Part shown: one piece after another, positions 7,438 to 15,549 of the stretch | How positions within the stretch are numbered: position 1 is the stretch's first letter | Layout of the letters: every line of letters begins with the position of its first letter | From: an uncultured Lachnospiraceae bacterium | GTDB taxonomy: Bacteria; Bacillota; Clostridia; Lachnospirales; Lachnospiraceae | Assembly: GCA_947623805.1 (NCBI GenBank) | Contig: CANQHZ010000020.1 | Location: 1-46,670, forward strand | Length of the DNA stretch: 46,670 nucleotides | Reading direction: 5' to 3' | Notes under the pieces: model-generated | Databases searched by the model: none | What the model was told of the DNA's origin: nothing | What the model saw: the letters and a program-made list of their open reading frames with translations, nothing else | Program-made: the position numbers and the translations under genes

Positions 7438-7535
7438 AAATCCACACGAAAAAGTGTTCAAACATGTGGATATTGTGGATAACTCGGTGTATAAGTGTAT
7501 TTTTCAAGTTTTTTTACTCATTTTTATGTGGATAT
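7438..7535. promoter_or_regulatory. Cluster of DnaA-box-like sequences in the 455-bp hpf/NlpC gap
   Basis: The gap 7249-7703 has no convincing gene. Inside it are one exact DnaA box, TGTGGATAA at 7474-7482, and near-matches TGTGGATAT at 7465-7473 and 7527-7535; TGTGGATTT lies on the other strand at 7438-7446. AT-rich flanks surround them. No dnaA or dnaN is nearby, so an origin is not claimed. Confidence 0.45.
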
Positions 7536-7650
7536 GTCTCAATATTGGGAAAAAATGACGTATGTGTCATACTGTCCGCATGTTCTGTCAATTGTCTATT
7601 TCTTACAAAAATATTACAATACAGGCAAAATGAATAAATTCACTAAGAAA

Positions 7651-7673
7651 CGGACGGCATATCCTGCCGTCCG
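7651..7673 (-). terminator. Terminator after the NlpC/P60 gene
   Basis: Perfect 9-bp arms CGGACGGCA / TGCCGTCCG with a 5-nt loop, followed on the minus strand by a T-rich but interrupted tail (TTTCTTAG). Confidence 0.65.
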
Positions 7674-7703
7674 CTGTAATATATCCTTTATTAATATCCT
7701 TTA

Positions 7704-9206
7704 TTAGAAAATTCTTCTTACCGAAAGCACGTTTCTATAACTTACGTTTGAAACTATGATACCCGTCTTGCTTGTGCTTGCGTGTACTATCTGTCCGTTT
7801 CCTATATATAAGCCTACATGACCTGAGTAGCATATGATATCACCTGGCTGCGCGTTTGCAACTCCTCCTACATCATATCCCTGGCTTCTGAGCGCCGTTG
7901 ATGAGTGAGGCAAGCTAACACCAAAATTAGAATATACACTCATTACAAAGCCTGAACAATCTGTACCGTTTGTAAGGCTTGAACCGCCGTATACATAAGG
8001 ATTGCCTACAAACTGCAATGCGTAATCAATGACTGCCTTTCCGCTCTCGCTGCCTGACGATGCTGCCACTGTATTCTGCGCCGCCTCTATAGTCGCCTGA
8101 TTGTTCGCCTGTCTCTGAGCCTGCTGCTCAGCTCTTGCTGCCTGAGCTGCCGCTGCTGCCGCCCTTGCTTCCTCACGTGCCTTAGCTTCCTTGGCAAGCC
8201 TTGCTTCTTCTTCCTCTCTTGACTCGGCGTGTACAAAATCTGTCCTGAGTTTGACGTACTCTCTTGAGACATATCCGTCGCCCTCCTCAATAGATATCTG
8301 CACCCATCCGTCAAGCTCATCAACCACTATAAGCTCCTCGCCCATAGGCACCAGCCCCAGCACGGAAGCATCTGTACCTGCGTCTTTTCTAACCTTCAGA
8401 GTGGTGGTATTTACTACCGCATATGTAGTGCCGACTTCCTTTGCAAGCTTTTCAGCCTCCTTGCCTGTCACGCAATACTCACCCTTTACGTATCCCGTGC
8501 AGTTGCCCGACTTAATCTTGTACCAGCCGTCCTTTTCTTCGATGAACTCACCGACTGATTTGTCATAGAGCTTGCCGACAATCTCGCCCTCCTCGCTCGG
8601 CATACTTCTTACATTTACATAATTGTTCACCTGCGCGATTACAAGGTTTGAAAAATCCTGCTCGTCATCATCTTTCTTCTTTTCTTCTTTCGCCTCCTCA
8701 GAGGTTTCTTCCTCGGTGTCTGTCTCTATCTCATAATCCTCATATGTATCAAGCGCCGAAAAACCTGCGCTTGTCCGCGGCTCGGCATCTGCATCCTTGA
8801 TGGTCTGCTCCGCCTCACTGCTCTCCTCATCATAAGAACTCTCCGTTTCGCTGCCTGCACTCTCATCTGTCTCGCTCTCTTTATCCAAGTCAAGCTTAGT
8901 CTCAGATGATGTTTTGTCATTCTCATTGACTATTTCCACAAAACCATTCTCGGAAAGCGCCACCTGCTGAGATGCAATCACTGTATTTGGCTTTATTCCG
9001 GAGACACTCTCAAGATAAGCTATATTGTCAACAACCTCTGCCTGTAATTCTTCTATCGTACTTCCATCATCAAGCACTACCGCAACCCCTGCCGCCGGAA
9101 TATTAGATGTGCGGCTGAGCTTTGCCTCAAGTGTCGCCTGATATCCGCCGGCCGCAACCGCACTCGCCAAAGCGCACGCTGCAAGCCTTATGCCGAACTT
9201 ATTCAT
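7704..9206 (-). CDS. Secreted SH3b/NlpC-P60 peptidoglycan hydrolase
   Basis: A 500-residue exported hydrolase that cuts peptidoglycan stem peptides. Order: signal peptide (about 1-30, LAACALASAVAAGGYQA); an acidic Ser/Glu/Asp-rich region (about 100-190); two SH3b domains (about 195-250 and 265-320, VNVRSMPSEEGEIVGKLYD and VRKDAGTDASVLGLVP); an Ala/Gln-rich helical linker; then the NlpC/P60 domain. The catalytic set C417 (GTDCSGF), H463 (SGHVGLY) and H475 (VHAS) is intact. It stands alone with its own terminator. The acidic segment and linker probably span the wall. Confidence 0.93.
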   Translation of the reverse strand: MNKFGIRLAACALASAVAAGGYQATLEAKLSRTSNIPAAGVAVVLDDGSTIEELQAEVVDNIAYLESVSGIKPNTVIASQQVALSENGFVEIVNENDKTSSETKLDLDKESETDESAGSETESSYDEESSEAEQTIKDADAEPRTSAGFSALDTYEDYEIETDTEEETSEEAKEEKKKDDDEQDFSNLVIAQVNNYVNVRSMPSEEGEIVGKLYDKSVGEFIEEKDGWYKIKSGNCTGYVKGEYCVTGKEAEKLAKEVGTTYAVVNTTTLKVRKDAGTDASVLGLVPMGEELIVVDELDGWVQISIEEGDGYVSREYVKLRTDFVHAESREEEEARLAKEAKAREEARAAAAAAQAARAEQQAQRQANNQATIEAAQNTVAASSGSESGKAVIDYALQFVGNPYVYGGSSLTNGTDCSGFVMSVYSNFGVSLPHSSTALRSQGYDVGGVANAQPGDIICYSGHVGLYIGNGQIVHASTSKTGIIVSNVSYRNVLSVRRIF

Positions 9207-9452
9207 TGTTAATCCTCCAAATGTGACGTAAAACTATACAAGGTTTAATCTTTCATATTTACACAAATTGTTTCATTTTTAAGTCTAATTATTACGAAAT
9301 TGTTACGTCCTTGAATTAAATTATCATATTTCGGCATAAATGTCAAGGTTTTGGCAGCTTTATTCTCTAATTTTATTAATAAATTTTTAACTTTTCACCA
9401 CCCATATTTTGGGATTTTTGCACAATACCATATTAAACGGCTATCCCCTTAA

Positions 9453-9537
9453 TATCAAGTTAAATAGACATTTGCGAAACTCTATTCGACAACATAGAAT
9501 TTAGAACACATTTCGCAATTACCTATCAAGTTAAATA
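9453..9537. mobile_element. MITE-like element, internally deleted copy, with flanking direct repeats
   Basis: The 14-bp word TATCAAGTTAAATA occurs at 9453-9466 and 9524-9537, the latter covering the trxB stop. Between them, 57 bp match the outer ends of the palindromic elements at 39.5-40.0 kb (CTCTATTCGACAACATAGAATTTAG joined straight to AACACATTTCGCAATTACC) but lack their central hairpin. The ends carry inverted TTGCGAAA / TTTCGCAA. The rest of the 319-bp gap (9207-9452) is AT-rich with no gene seen. Confidence 0.7.
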
Positions 9538-10440
9538 ATTTTGCAGTGAATTTACCGCATTCGCACCATCGGCTACAGCCGTTATAATCTGGCGCATCGG
9601 CTTTTTGCGGATATCACCTGCGGCGTATATTCCATCCGCCGATGTGCGACAGTCCTCTCCGGCAATGATATATCCGCTCTCATCAATATCGACAAGCCCT
9701 TTAAAAAGCTCCGTAATCGGTCTTACTCCTACCGCAATAAACACTCCGTTCACGTCAAGGCTGCCGCTTTCGCCACTCTTTTTATTAAAAATTTCCACAC
9801 TTTCTACCATATCATCGCCTTTTATTTCTTTTACCTCGCTATCCCATATTATCTCGACATTTTCAAGCGCCATAAGTCTTTTTTGCAAAATATTGGCAGC
9901 ACGCAGCTTGTCCCTTCTATGAATTAAATACACCTTTGCGCACAATCCCGCAAGGAATATCGCATCCTCGACCGCCACATCACCGCCGCCGACAACCGCC
10001 ACTGTCCGTTTCCTAAAAAATGCGCCGTCGCATGTAGCGCAATAGGAAACTCCCATGCCCGCAAGCTCCTTCTCGCCTTTCACGCCAAGCTGCACATGCT
10101 CCGCGCCTGTAGCAAGTATCAATGCCCGAGTTTCATATATACCATTGTCAGTCTTGACGATTTTTATATCTTCCTGATTTTCTCCTTGCTCTATACCCGT
10201 AACCTCGGCAGTGATAAACTCTACGCCAAATTTGTCAGCATGTTCTCTGAATTTATCGGATATATCAGCGCCGCTTATCATCGGCAAACCCAGATAATTA
10301 TCCACCTCATAAGTATTTAATACCTGTCCACCGCTTACAGGGCTCCTGTCAATTACAGCAAGTTTAAGTCCTGCCCTTATTCCATAAATAGCCGCTCCGA
10401 GCCCCGCCGGACCCGCGCCTAAAATCAGTACATCATACAT
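9526..10440 (-). CDS. trxB: Thioredoxin reductase-like flavoprotein
   Basis: A roughly 304-residue FAD/NAD(P) oxidoreductase. The FAD motif GAGPAGLGAAIYG starts the protein, the redox-active pair is C-A-T-C in VSYCATCDGAFF, the NAD(P) motif is VVGGGDVAVEDAIFLA, and the C-terminal FAD clamp is IYAAGDIRKKPMRQI. These define the low-molecular-weight thioredoxin reductase family. I start at the second ATG (MYDVLIL), about 9 bases after GGAGG; an ATG two codons earlier is only 3 bases from it. It follows fabG by 22 bases and is likely co-transcribed. No thioredoxin gene is adjacent, so the partner is open. Confidence 0.88.
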   Translation of the reverse strand: MYDVLILGAGPAGLGAAIYGIRAGLKLAVIDRSPVSGGQVLNTYEVDNYLGLPMISGADISDKFREHADKFGVEFITAEVTGIEQGENQEDIKIVKTDNGIYETRALILATGAEHVQLGVKGEKELAGMGVSYCATCDGAFFRKRTVAVVGGGDVAVEDAIFLAGLCAKVYLIHRRDKLRAANILQKRLMALENVEIIWDSEVKEIKGDDMVESVEIFNKKSGESGSLDVNGVFIAVGVRPITELFKGLVDIDESGYIIAGEDCRTSADGIYAAGDIRKKPMRQIITAVADGANAVNSLQNYLT

Positions 10441-10462
10441 AATCATAATCCTCCATTTCTTC

Positions 10463-11203
10463 TCATGCTAACCAGCCTCCGTCAAGCGCAATGACCTGTC
10501 CTGTCAGATAGTCGTTTCCCTCGCAGAGTATTCGCACAAGCTTTGCCACTTCATCAGCTCTGCCAATGCGGTCTGCCGGTATTTCCGCTATAATGGCATC
10601 CATTTCTTCTGCGCTAAAGCACTTATTCATATCCGTGTCAATCAAACCGCACGCTATGGCGTTCACCTGTACATTGCTGGGACCCAGCTCCTTTGCAAGC
10701 GCGCGCGTCATAGCGTTCAATCCGCCCTTTGATGCCGAATATGCGACCTCCATTGACGCGCCGACATTTCCCCATACAGAAGATATATTTATTATTTTAC
10801 CGCTTTTTTGCCGTATCATTCTTTTGGCAGCTTCCCTGCACGTCAAAAAACAGGCATTTAGGTTTGTATTTATTACCTCGCTCCATTCAGAATATGACAT
10901 ATCTGTCATAAGTCCGATATAAGAAATACCCGCATTATTTACAAGCACATCAAGATGCTGTATCTGAGCAAACATTTCAAGCACATTTTCTTCTCTATAT
11001 ATAGGAAAGGCAAAACAGCGGCAAAAAACGTCGTGTGACGCCATAAGCTCGTCTGCAAGCGCCTCAAGCATGGGCATATTTTTATGGCAGGTCAAATACA
11101 AATCATAGCCGGACGCTGCAAGCTCATACGCGATTGCCCGCCCTATGCCTCTGGAAGCGCCTGTTATCAAGGCTTTTTTTCTTCCCGCCTGATTTTTTTC
11201 CAA
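10463..11203 (-). CDS. Short-chain dehydrogenase/reductase, FabG-like
   Basis: An SDR enzyme of about 246 residues. The cofactor motif ALITGASRGIGRAIA is followed by LVNNAGIS, the catalytic serine in INISSVWG, the YSASK pair of the active site, and the DGGWLA end typical of FabG (3-oxoacyl-ACP reductase). I choose a TTG start at 11203 (LEKNQAG) because AGGGGTGG lies five bases upstream; the upstream in-frame stretch has no ribosome-binding site and begins inside the promoter. It is not in a fatty-acid cluster, so substrate is uncertain. A TATAAT at 11258-11253 is its probable -10. Confidence 0.82.
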   Translation of the reverse strand: MEKNQAGRKKALITGASRGIGRAIAYELAASGYDLYLTCHKNMPMLEALADELMASHDVFCRCFAFPIYREENVLEMFAQIQHLDVLVNNAGISYIGLMTDMSYSEWSEVINTNLNACFLTCREAAKRMIRQKSGKIINISSVWGNVGASMEVAYSASKGGLNAMTRALAKELGPSNVQVNAIACGLIDTDMNKCFSAEEMDAIIAEIPADRIGRADEVAKLVRILCEGNDYLTGQVIALDGGWLA

Positions 11204-11300
11204 TAAGACCACCCCTTTGTTCAAAGCAAATTTTTCTCCAACTTTGCATATAATTATAAAACAAATTTTCCTAAACATCTATACCTAAACACTTTTATTG

Positions 11301-11329
11301 TTGTTAAATACTTAGGTTTATACTATAAT
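11301..11329 (+). promoter_or_regulatory. Promoter of the GGDEF gene
   Basis: TTGTTA and TATAAT are separated by 17 bases. Transcription would start near 11336 and give a leader of about 110 nt. Confidence 0.7.
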
Positions 11330-11339
11330 TATTATTGAA

Positions 11340-11444
11340 ATGCACTGATATTTAGTGTAAACGGGAAATTCACGCGGTGGGCAGCATACTCTTTATGACA
11401 GGATAAAATGACACCACCCGCAAAGACAATGGGAGAGCTATACT
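11340..11444 (+). promoter_or_regulatory. Structured leader before the GGDEF gene, possible c-di-GMP-type riboswitch remnant
   Basis: The leader has a small hairpin (CACT/AGTG), then CACGCGGTGGGCA, a stem TTTAT/ATAAA, and ACCACCCGCAAAGACAATGGG just before the gene. The words CACGC...GGGCA and CGCAAAG...GGG are those of the c-di-GMP-I (GEMM) core, and the gene makes c-di-GMP. The second GEMM stem does not fit in the remaining ~20 nt, and GGTGG/CCACC pair with each other, so the identification is tentative. Confidence 0.3.
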
Positions 11445-13148
11445 ATGAACAAACCTAGAATTATTTATCTCCAAATTCTGGCTGTAATTTTATTTACTTT
11501 TATAAGTCTGATATATCTTCCGGATGCCAGCGCCTCTACAGCGGAGCGTATAAAAGATTGCGAACCTTTCAATCGCAACTGGAGCATTTCCACGGAAACA
11601 TCGTCACTTTTTTATGACTTGCTGCCCGATTTTTTTTATACTGACGGCAAAAACCTGGCGTCAATCAGCCGTACTATCGCGGATGCAAAAGACGGCGACT
11701 ATATTGGATTTTTTTCGTTTCAGCAGCAGATACGTGTATATATCGAAGACGAGCTCATTTACAGCTTTGTACCCGGTGACGGCACTCTAAGCTCCACTCC
11801 CGGAAACAAATGGAATTTTATCTCTTTGTTCGATGAATACAATGGGAAAAAACTGACAGTACAGGTATATGAATGCTATTCCAATGGGCGTGTCGCCGTA
11901 CCTGCTTTCTATTATGGTTCACAATACGGCATCGCGGCGCATTACGTCAAGGCGGAAGCTGTTCACATAATGATAAGCTTCTTCACTATAGTAATGGGCA
12001 TAGGTCTTGGCTGCTTTTGTATATTATACCGCAAAAATCAGCAGTTTGTGCTGGGGCTTAAATGGCTCGCACTTTTTGCGCTGTTCAGAGGTGTATGGAG
12101 CTCAATAGAAACAAATGTTTATTCGCTTTTCTTTACTCATCTGCTTCTTTTCAGCCAGCTTTCATACCTTTGCCTAAAGCTTGCCACGGTTTCCTTTCTG
12201 CAGTTTATAAATGTCACATTTCACCACGGACAGAGCAGATTTTTAAAAATCTTAACTCTCGCATCAATAGCAGACTTTTGGATAAGCGGCATTTTACAGC
12301 TTAAATTCGGCATTGACTTTGCAAGCACTGTCTTTGCCACGCACTTTATCATGCTTAGCGGCGGCGCATATGCCACATACATAAGCATTTCTTCTCTGCG
12401 TGAAAGGCTGCGCGAGGCTGAAGTTGTAGCGCTGTCATCCAAGAAACGCAACGCATATGTGGCGCAAATTATATGCACGCTCACAATCATAGCTACCTCT
12501 CTCATCGACCTTGTGCGCTATTACATGGTCAATTCGCCCGATATCGCAAAATTTTGTCGTCTGGGAGACATTATTTATATAGCAACAATTTCCATAACTC
12601 TTTTTCTTGATTTTATTTCAATCGTACAGATGGGCTTTGAGGCTGAACACATCAAGGAAGAAGCGGCCATTGACCCTATGACAAAGCTGCGCAACCGTTC
12701 TACGTTTGAGATGGATATTATGAGGGGCACACAAAGGCAATGGGAAAAAAAGGGAATAATCGTGCTTGACCTGAACAATCTTAAGTATTTCAATGATGTG
12801 CTGGGACATGACATGGGCGATTATTATATTATCGCCGCGAGTGAGGTTATATCCGACGTCTACTCACAATGCGGCAACGTGTACCGCATTGGAGGCGACG
12901 AATTTTGTGTGATTGCCAACAATCTTGAAGACGAGCGTTTTCTGGAGCTGCGCGCCGTAGCCGAAAAGCGCATTGAGGGAATTATCGTTCCCAAGCGCGA
13001 TATACATATGGAAATATCGGCCGGCTATGCGCGTTTCGATGCTAAGCTCGATTATACTTTAAGGGATACGATGAAACGCGCCGACAAGTCTATGTATTCA
13101 CGCAAAGTCGAGTTGAAAGCGCGCCATCCGGAGCTCAATGTGAGGTAA
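11445..13148 (+). CDS. Membrane diguanylate cyclase (7TMR-DISM-like sensor with GGDEF domain)
   Basis: A 567-residue protein making c-di-GMP from GTP. A signal peptide (1 to about 30) precedes an extracytoplasmic sensor domain (about 35-165); seven or so membrane helices span about 170-395; the GGDEF domain is about 405-567. Catalytic features are intact: DPMTKLRNR, LDLNNLKYFNDVLGHDMGD and the G483-G-D-E-F signature. No RxxD product-inhibition site is seen before the signature, so feedback inhibition may be absent. The layout matches 7TMR-DISM cyclases, which may bind carbohydrate-like ligands. It ends 14 bases inside the convergent oxidoreductase gene. Confidence 0.92.
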   Translation: MNKPRIIYLQILAVILFTFISLIYLPDASASTAERIKDCEPFNRNWSISTETSSLFYDLLPDFFYTDGKNLASISRTIADAKDGDYIGFFSFQQQIRVYIEDELIYSFVPGDGTLSSTPGNKWNFISLFDEYNGKKLTVQVYECYSNGRVAVPAFYYGSQYGIAAHYVKAEAVHIMISFFTIVMGIGLGCFCILYRKNQQFVLGLKWLALFALFRGVWSSIETNVYSLFFTHLLLFSQLSYLCLKLATVSFLQFINVTFHHGQSRFLKILTLASIADFWISGILQLKFGIDFASTVFATHFIMLSGGAYATYISISSLRERLREAEVVALSSKKRNAYVAQIICTLTIIATSLIDLVRYYMVNSPDIAKFCRLGDIIYIATISITLFLDFISIVQMGFEAEHIKEEAAIDPMTKLRNRSTFEMDIMRGTQRQWEKKGIIVLDLNNLKYFNDVLGHDMGDYYIIAASEVISDVYSQCGNVYRIGGDEFCVIANNLEDERFLELRAVAEKRIEGIIVPKRDIHMEISAGYARFDAKLDYTLRDTMKRADKSMYSRKVELKARHPELNVR

Positions 13149-14274
13149 GTTCATCTTGGCAGTGCTGCTCTAACGCTGTGTCATATATATCTGGGGATAG
13201 CGGAAGTGTAACCGCAGCACTGTTCCATGCCGAATAGTACGCTGCATTTGTGAGCATGAGCGGATTTACGGCGTCTTTTCCTTTGGCAATAAGCAGACTA
13301 TCATCATTTTTTATTACCGCGTCGGCAAAATTTTCGAGCATTTGCGGATATGGCTCTGCAGATTTTTCAAATCGGACTGTTTCCTCTGTAAATGTCAATT
13401 CTTCACGCGAAGTTACCTTATGCGTAGCTATGTATTGTGACGCATCCTCACTGTAACGCCATATATGGAGTGTATCGTCTTCAAGCAACAGTTTTCCTTT
13501 CGTGCCTATGATTTCAAGGCGTTCTTCCCAGATTGCCTCGCCTGTAGTAAGCATAAATACTGCCGTAAGATTATCCGGATAGCGCATTTGTATAGTGGCT
13601 TCATCGTCTACTTTAAAACTGTTATATTTTCCGAACGGTATATCGGCATAGAGCTTTTCAGGCATCCCGAAAAGCCACTGCCATATGTCAAGTATATGCT
13701 GCCCCTGGTTTATGAGCGCGCCTCCGCCCTCTCCGTTCCAGCTGCTTCGCCATGTTCCTGATGCGTGATAATGCGCCGTGCGAAAATACCTTGAATTTAC
13801 CAGCATAATGCGGCATAATTTACCAAGCTCGTTATTCTCAAGAATTTGCTTTATCTTTTGGTATTTGGGATACAGCCTTTGATGAAACATCATAGCGTAT
13901 ATTCTGTCCGCATTTGCGGCAGCACGCGCCATATCCAATGCCTCTCCTATTGCCGCTCCGGCAGGCTTGTCACACATTACATGTTTACCCAGCATAAAGG
14001 CGCGCTTTGCCTGTTCCGGGTGAAGCTTATGCGGTGTTACTATTAATACCGCGTCGTATTCATCGGGATTATCAAATAATTCTTCCGCTGACTGATAGAT
14101 AATGGGATGTGTACCGTCTACGTTGACGAGCTGCTTTCCCCATTCCTGCTGCTCAGGACGGCGTATTACGACCGCCGTGAGAGTCATATTTGGCACTTCA
14201 CCTTTTGTTATCATTTCCGCGTATTTTTTACCCATAACTCCTACTCCGATTAGAACGGTTCTTACTCTTTGCAT
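13135..14274 (-). CDS. Gfo/Idh/MocA-family oxidoreductase
   Basis: A 379-residue NAD(P)-dependent dehydrogenase acting on sugars or cyclitols. The N-terminal Rossmann motif is VLIGVGVMGKKYAE; the family lysine is in VMCDKPAGAA (DKP in place of the more common EKP); the catalytic-type histidine block is NQGQHILDIWQW. The C-terminal domain carries the expected beta-sheet region. Substrate cannot be told. It stands alone with an AAAGGA site, facing the GGDEF gene; their 3' ends overlap by 14 bases and no terminator lies between them, so transcripts will run into each other. Confidence 0.9.
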   Translation of the reverse strand: MQRVRTVLIGVGVMGKKYAEMITKGEVPNMTLTAVVIRRPEQQEWGKQLVNVDGTHPIIYQSAEELFDNPDEYDAVLIVTPHKLHPEQAKRAFMLGKHVMCDKPAGAAIGEALDMARAAANADRIYAMMFHQRLYPKYQKIKQILENNELGKLCRIMLVNSRYFRTAHYHASGTWRSSWNGEGGGALINQGQHILDIWQWLFGMPEKLYADIPFGKYNSFKVDDEATIQMRYPDNLTAVFMLTTGEAIWEERLEIIGTKGKLLLEDDTLHIWRYSEDASQYIATHKVTSREELTFTEETVRFEKSAEPYPQMLENFADAVIKNDDSLLIAKGKDAVNPLMLTNAAYYSAWNSAAVTLPLSPDIYDTALEQHCQDELTSH

Positions 14275-14360
14275 GTTTTTATTTCCTTTCTTATCGTTTT
14301 TAACTATATTAATTGCATTATACTAAAGTCTTGCAAAAGACACAAGTTTTTTATGGGCAT

Positions 14361-14397
14361 AAAGAAAACCCTTGAAAATACTGAATTTCCAAGGGTT
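14361..14397 (-). terminator. Terminator after rpsI, end of the ribosomal super-cluster
   Basis: Arms AACCCTTG / CAAGGGTT, with extra A-T pairs towards a short loop, are followed on the minus strand by TTCTTT. It lies about 30 bases past the rpsI stop. Confidence 0.8.
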
Positions 14398-14423
14398 GTG
14401 TATATTGCATATTGTATGCGTAA

Positions 14424-14828
14424 TTATCTCTTGCTGAACTGAGGCGCCCTACGAGCAGCTTTGAGACCGTATTTCTTACGCTCTTTCATACGTGAGTCAC
14501 GTGTCAGGAAACCTTCTCTTTTGAGAACGGGTCTGTAATCTGCATCCGCCTGCAATAAAGCTCTTGAAATGCCATGCCTGATGGCACCTGCCTGACCTGT
14601 ATAGCCGCCGCCATATACGTTTACGAGTACATCAAACTTATCAGCTGTATCTGTAGCGACCAAAGGCTGACGCACTGTAACCTTTAATGTCTCAAGCCCG
14701 AAATAATCATCTATACTCCTTTTATTTATTGTAACATTGCCTGTACCTGGTACTAAATATACCCTAGCGACAGATGTCTTTCTTCTGCCTGTACCATAAT
14801 ATCTTGAAGCATTTGCTGCCTTTGCCAT
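14424..14828 (-). CDS. rpsI: 30S ribosomal protein S9
   Basis: A 134-residue S9, normal for bacteria. [17 protein letters not shown] opens the fold and the C-terminal tail ends [12 protein letters not shown], the basic tip that reaches the P-site tRNA. It follows rplM by 29 bases, the standard L13-S9 pair, and ends at a strong terminator. Start supported by GGAGGAAAT. Confidence 0.97.
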   Translation of the reverse strand: MAKAANASRYYGTGRRKTSVARVYLVPGTGNVTINKRSIDDYFGLETLKVTVRQPLVATDTADKFDVLVNVYGGGYTGQAGAIRHGISRALLQADADYRPVLKREGFLTRDSRMKERKKYGLKAARRAPQFSKR

Positions 14829-14857
14829 TTTAATTTCCTCCTTTATTTGTCCCTTAA

Positions 14858-15286
14858 TTAAAACGTTAATAACTCAGGTTTCTGAGCCGCATGCTTGTGC
14901 TCCGGTCCTGCGTATACAAAAAGTTTTCTATACATTTCACGTCCTAAAGGTCCCTTAGGAAGCATTCCCTTAACAGCAAGCTCAATGACTGACTCCGGTT
15001 TCTTGTTAAGCTTTTCTTTAAGAGTTGTCTGTTTCATGCCGCCAACATAATCAGAATGATTATAATATATCTTCTTGTCAAGCTTCTTTCCTGTTACATT
15101 AACTTTCTCAGCATTGATAACGATTACATAATCGCCTGTATCAATATGAGGAGTAAAAATAGGCTTGTTCTTACCTCTCAAAATGCTTGCCACTTCTGAT
15201 GCCAAGCGTCCCAACGTCTTGCCTTCAGCGTCTACTACATACCATTTTCTATCAATTGTAGCTGGACTAGCCATAAATGTCTTCAT
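14858..15286 (-). CDS. rplM: 50S ribosomal protein L13
   Basis: A 142-residue L13. [27 protein letters not shown] and [12 protein letters not shown] are the family blocks. I start at [12 protein letters not shown] because GGAGGTAA lies just upstream; a longer frame would read through the leader. It has its own promoter and a leader of about 185 nt, in keeping with L13 autoregulatory leaders known in Firmicutes. Confidence 0.97.
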   Translation of the reverse strand: MKTFMASPATIDRKWYVVDAEGKTLGRLASEVASILRGKNKPIFTPHIDTGDYVIVINAEKVNVTGKKLDKKIYYNHSDYVGGMKQTTLKEKLNKKPESVIELAVKGMLPKGPLGREMYRKLFVYAGPEHKHAAQKPELLTF

Positions 15287-15469
15287 TATGTTACCTCCAT
15301 ATATTAAGCCTGTCGGCTCTCCTTTGATGGATATTCCCACTTAGACCACCCTGATACGGAATGTCCGGCCGTACCCTGTCAATCCGTGAGTCACCTAGAT
15401 ACATCGGCGTATGCGCTCAAAAATATCGGGGCTTTGACATCTTCAAATCACATACCGCCACATTGAATT
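15287..15469 (-). promoter_or_regulatory. rplM leader, candidate L13 autoregulatory leader
   Basis: About 180 untranslated bases separate the promoter from rplM. GC-rich pairs such as GTACGGCCGGAC...GTCCGGCCGTAC-type self-complementarity near 15360-15380 and ACTCACGGATT...AATCCGTGAGT sequence suggest folding. L13 leaders are a known Rfam class upstream of rplM-rpsI; I could not test the match. Confidence 0.4.
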
Positions 15470-15498
15470 ATTATATTATACGGCGCCGAGCGTGTCAA
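15470..15498 (-). promoter_or_regulatory. rplM-rpsI promoter
   Basis: Minus-strand TTGACA and TATAAT are 17 bases apart. Directly upstream, TGAAAAATC is repeated three times with an exact 10-bp period (15511-15539), like phased A-tracts of an UP element. Confidence 0.75.
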
Positions 15499-15549
15499 CA
15501 CCTTTTTGCGGATTTTTCAGGATTTTTCATGATTTTTCAAAATCAATTT

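Noticed and set aside
7249-7703. Chromosomal origin of replication
   Set aside because: DnaA boxes are few, no dnaA/dnaN/gyr genes are present, and no skew analysis is possible by eye.
7416-7707. Small plus-strand reading frames in the hpf/NlpC gap
   Set aside because: No ribosome-binding sites, Phe/Cys-rich low-quality peptides, and overlap with DnaA-box-like and terminator sequences.
11340-11444. Confident c-di-GMP-I riboswitch call
   Set aside because: Only part of the conserved core is seen and the second stem cannot be placed before the start codon.
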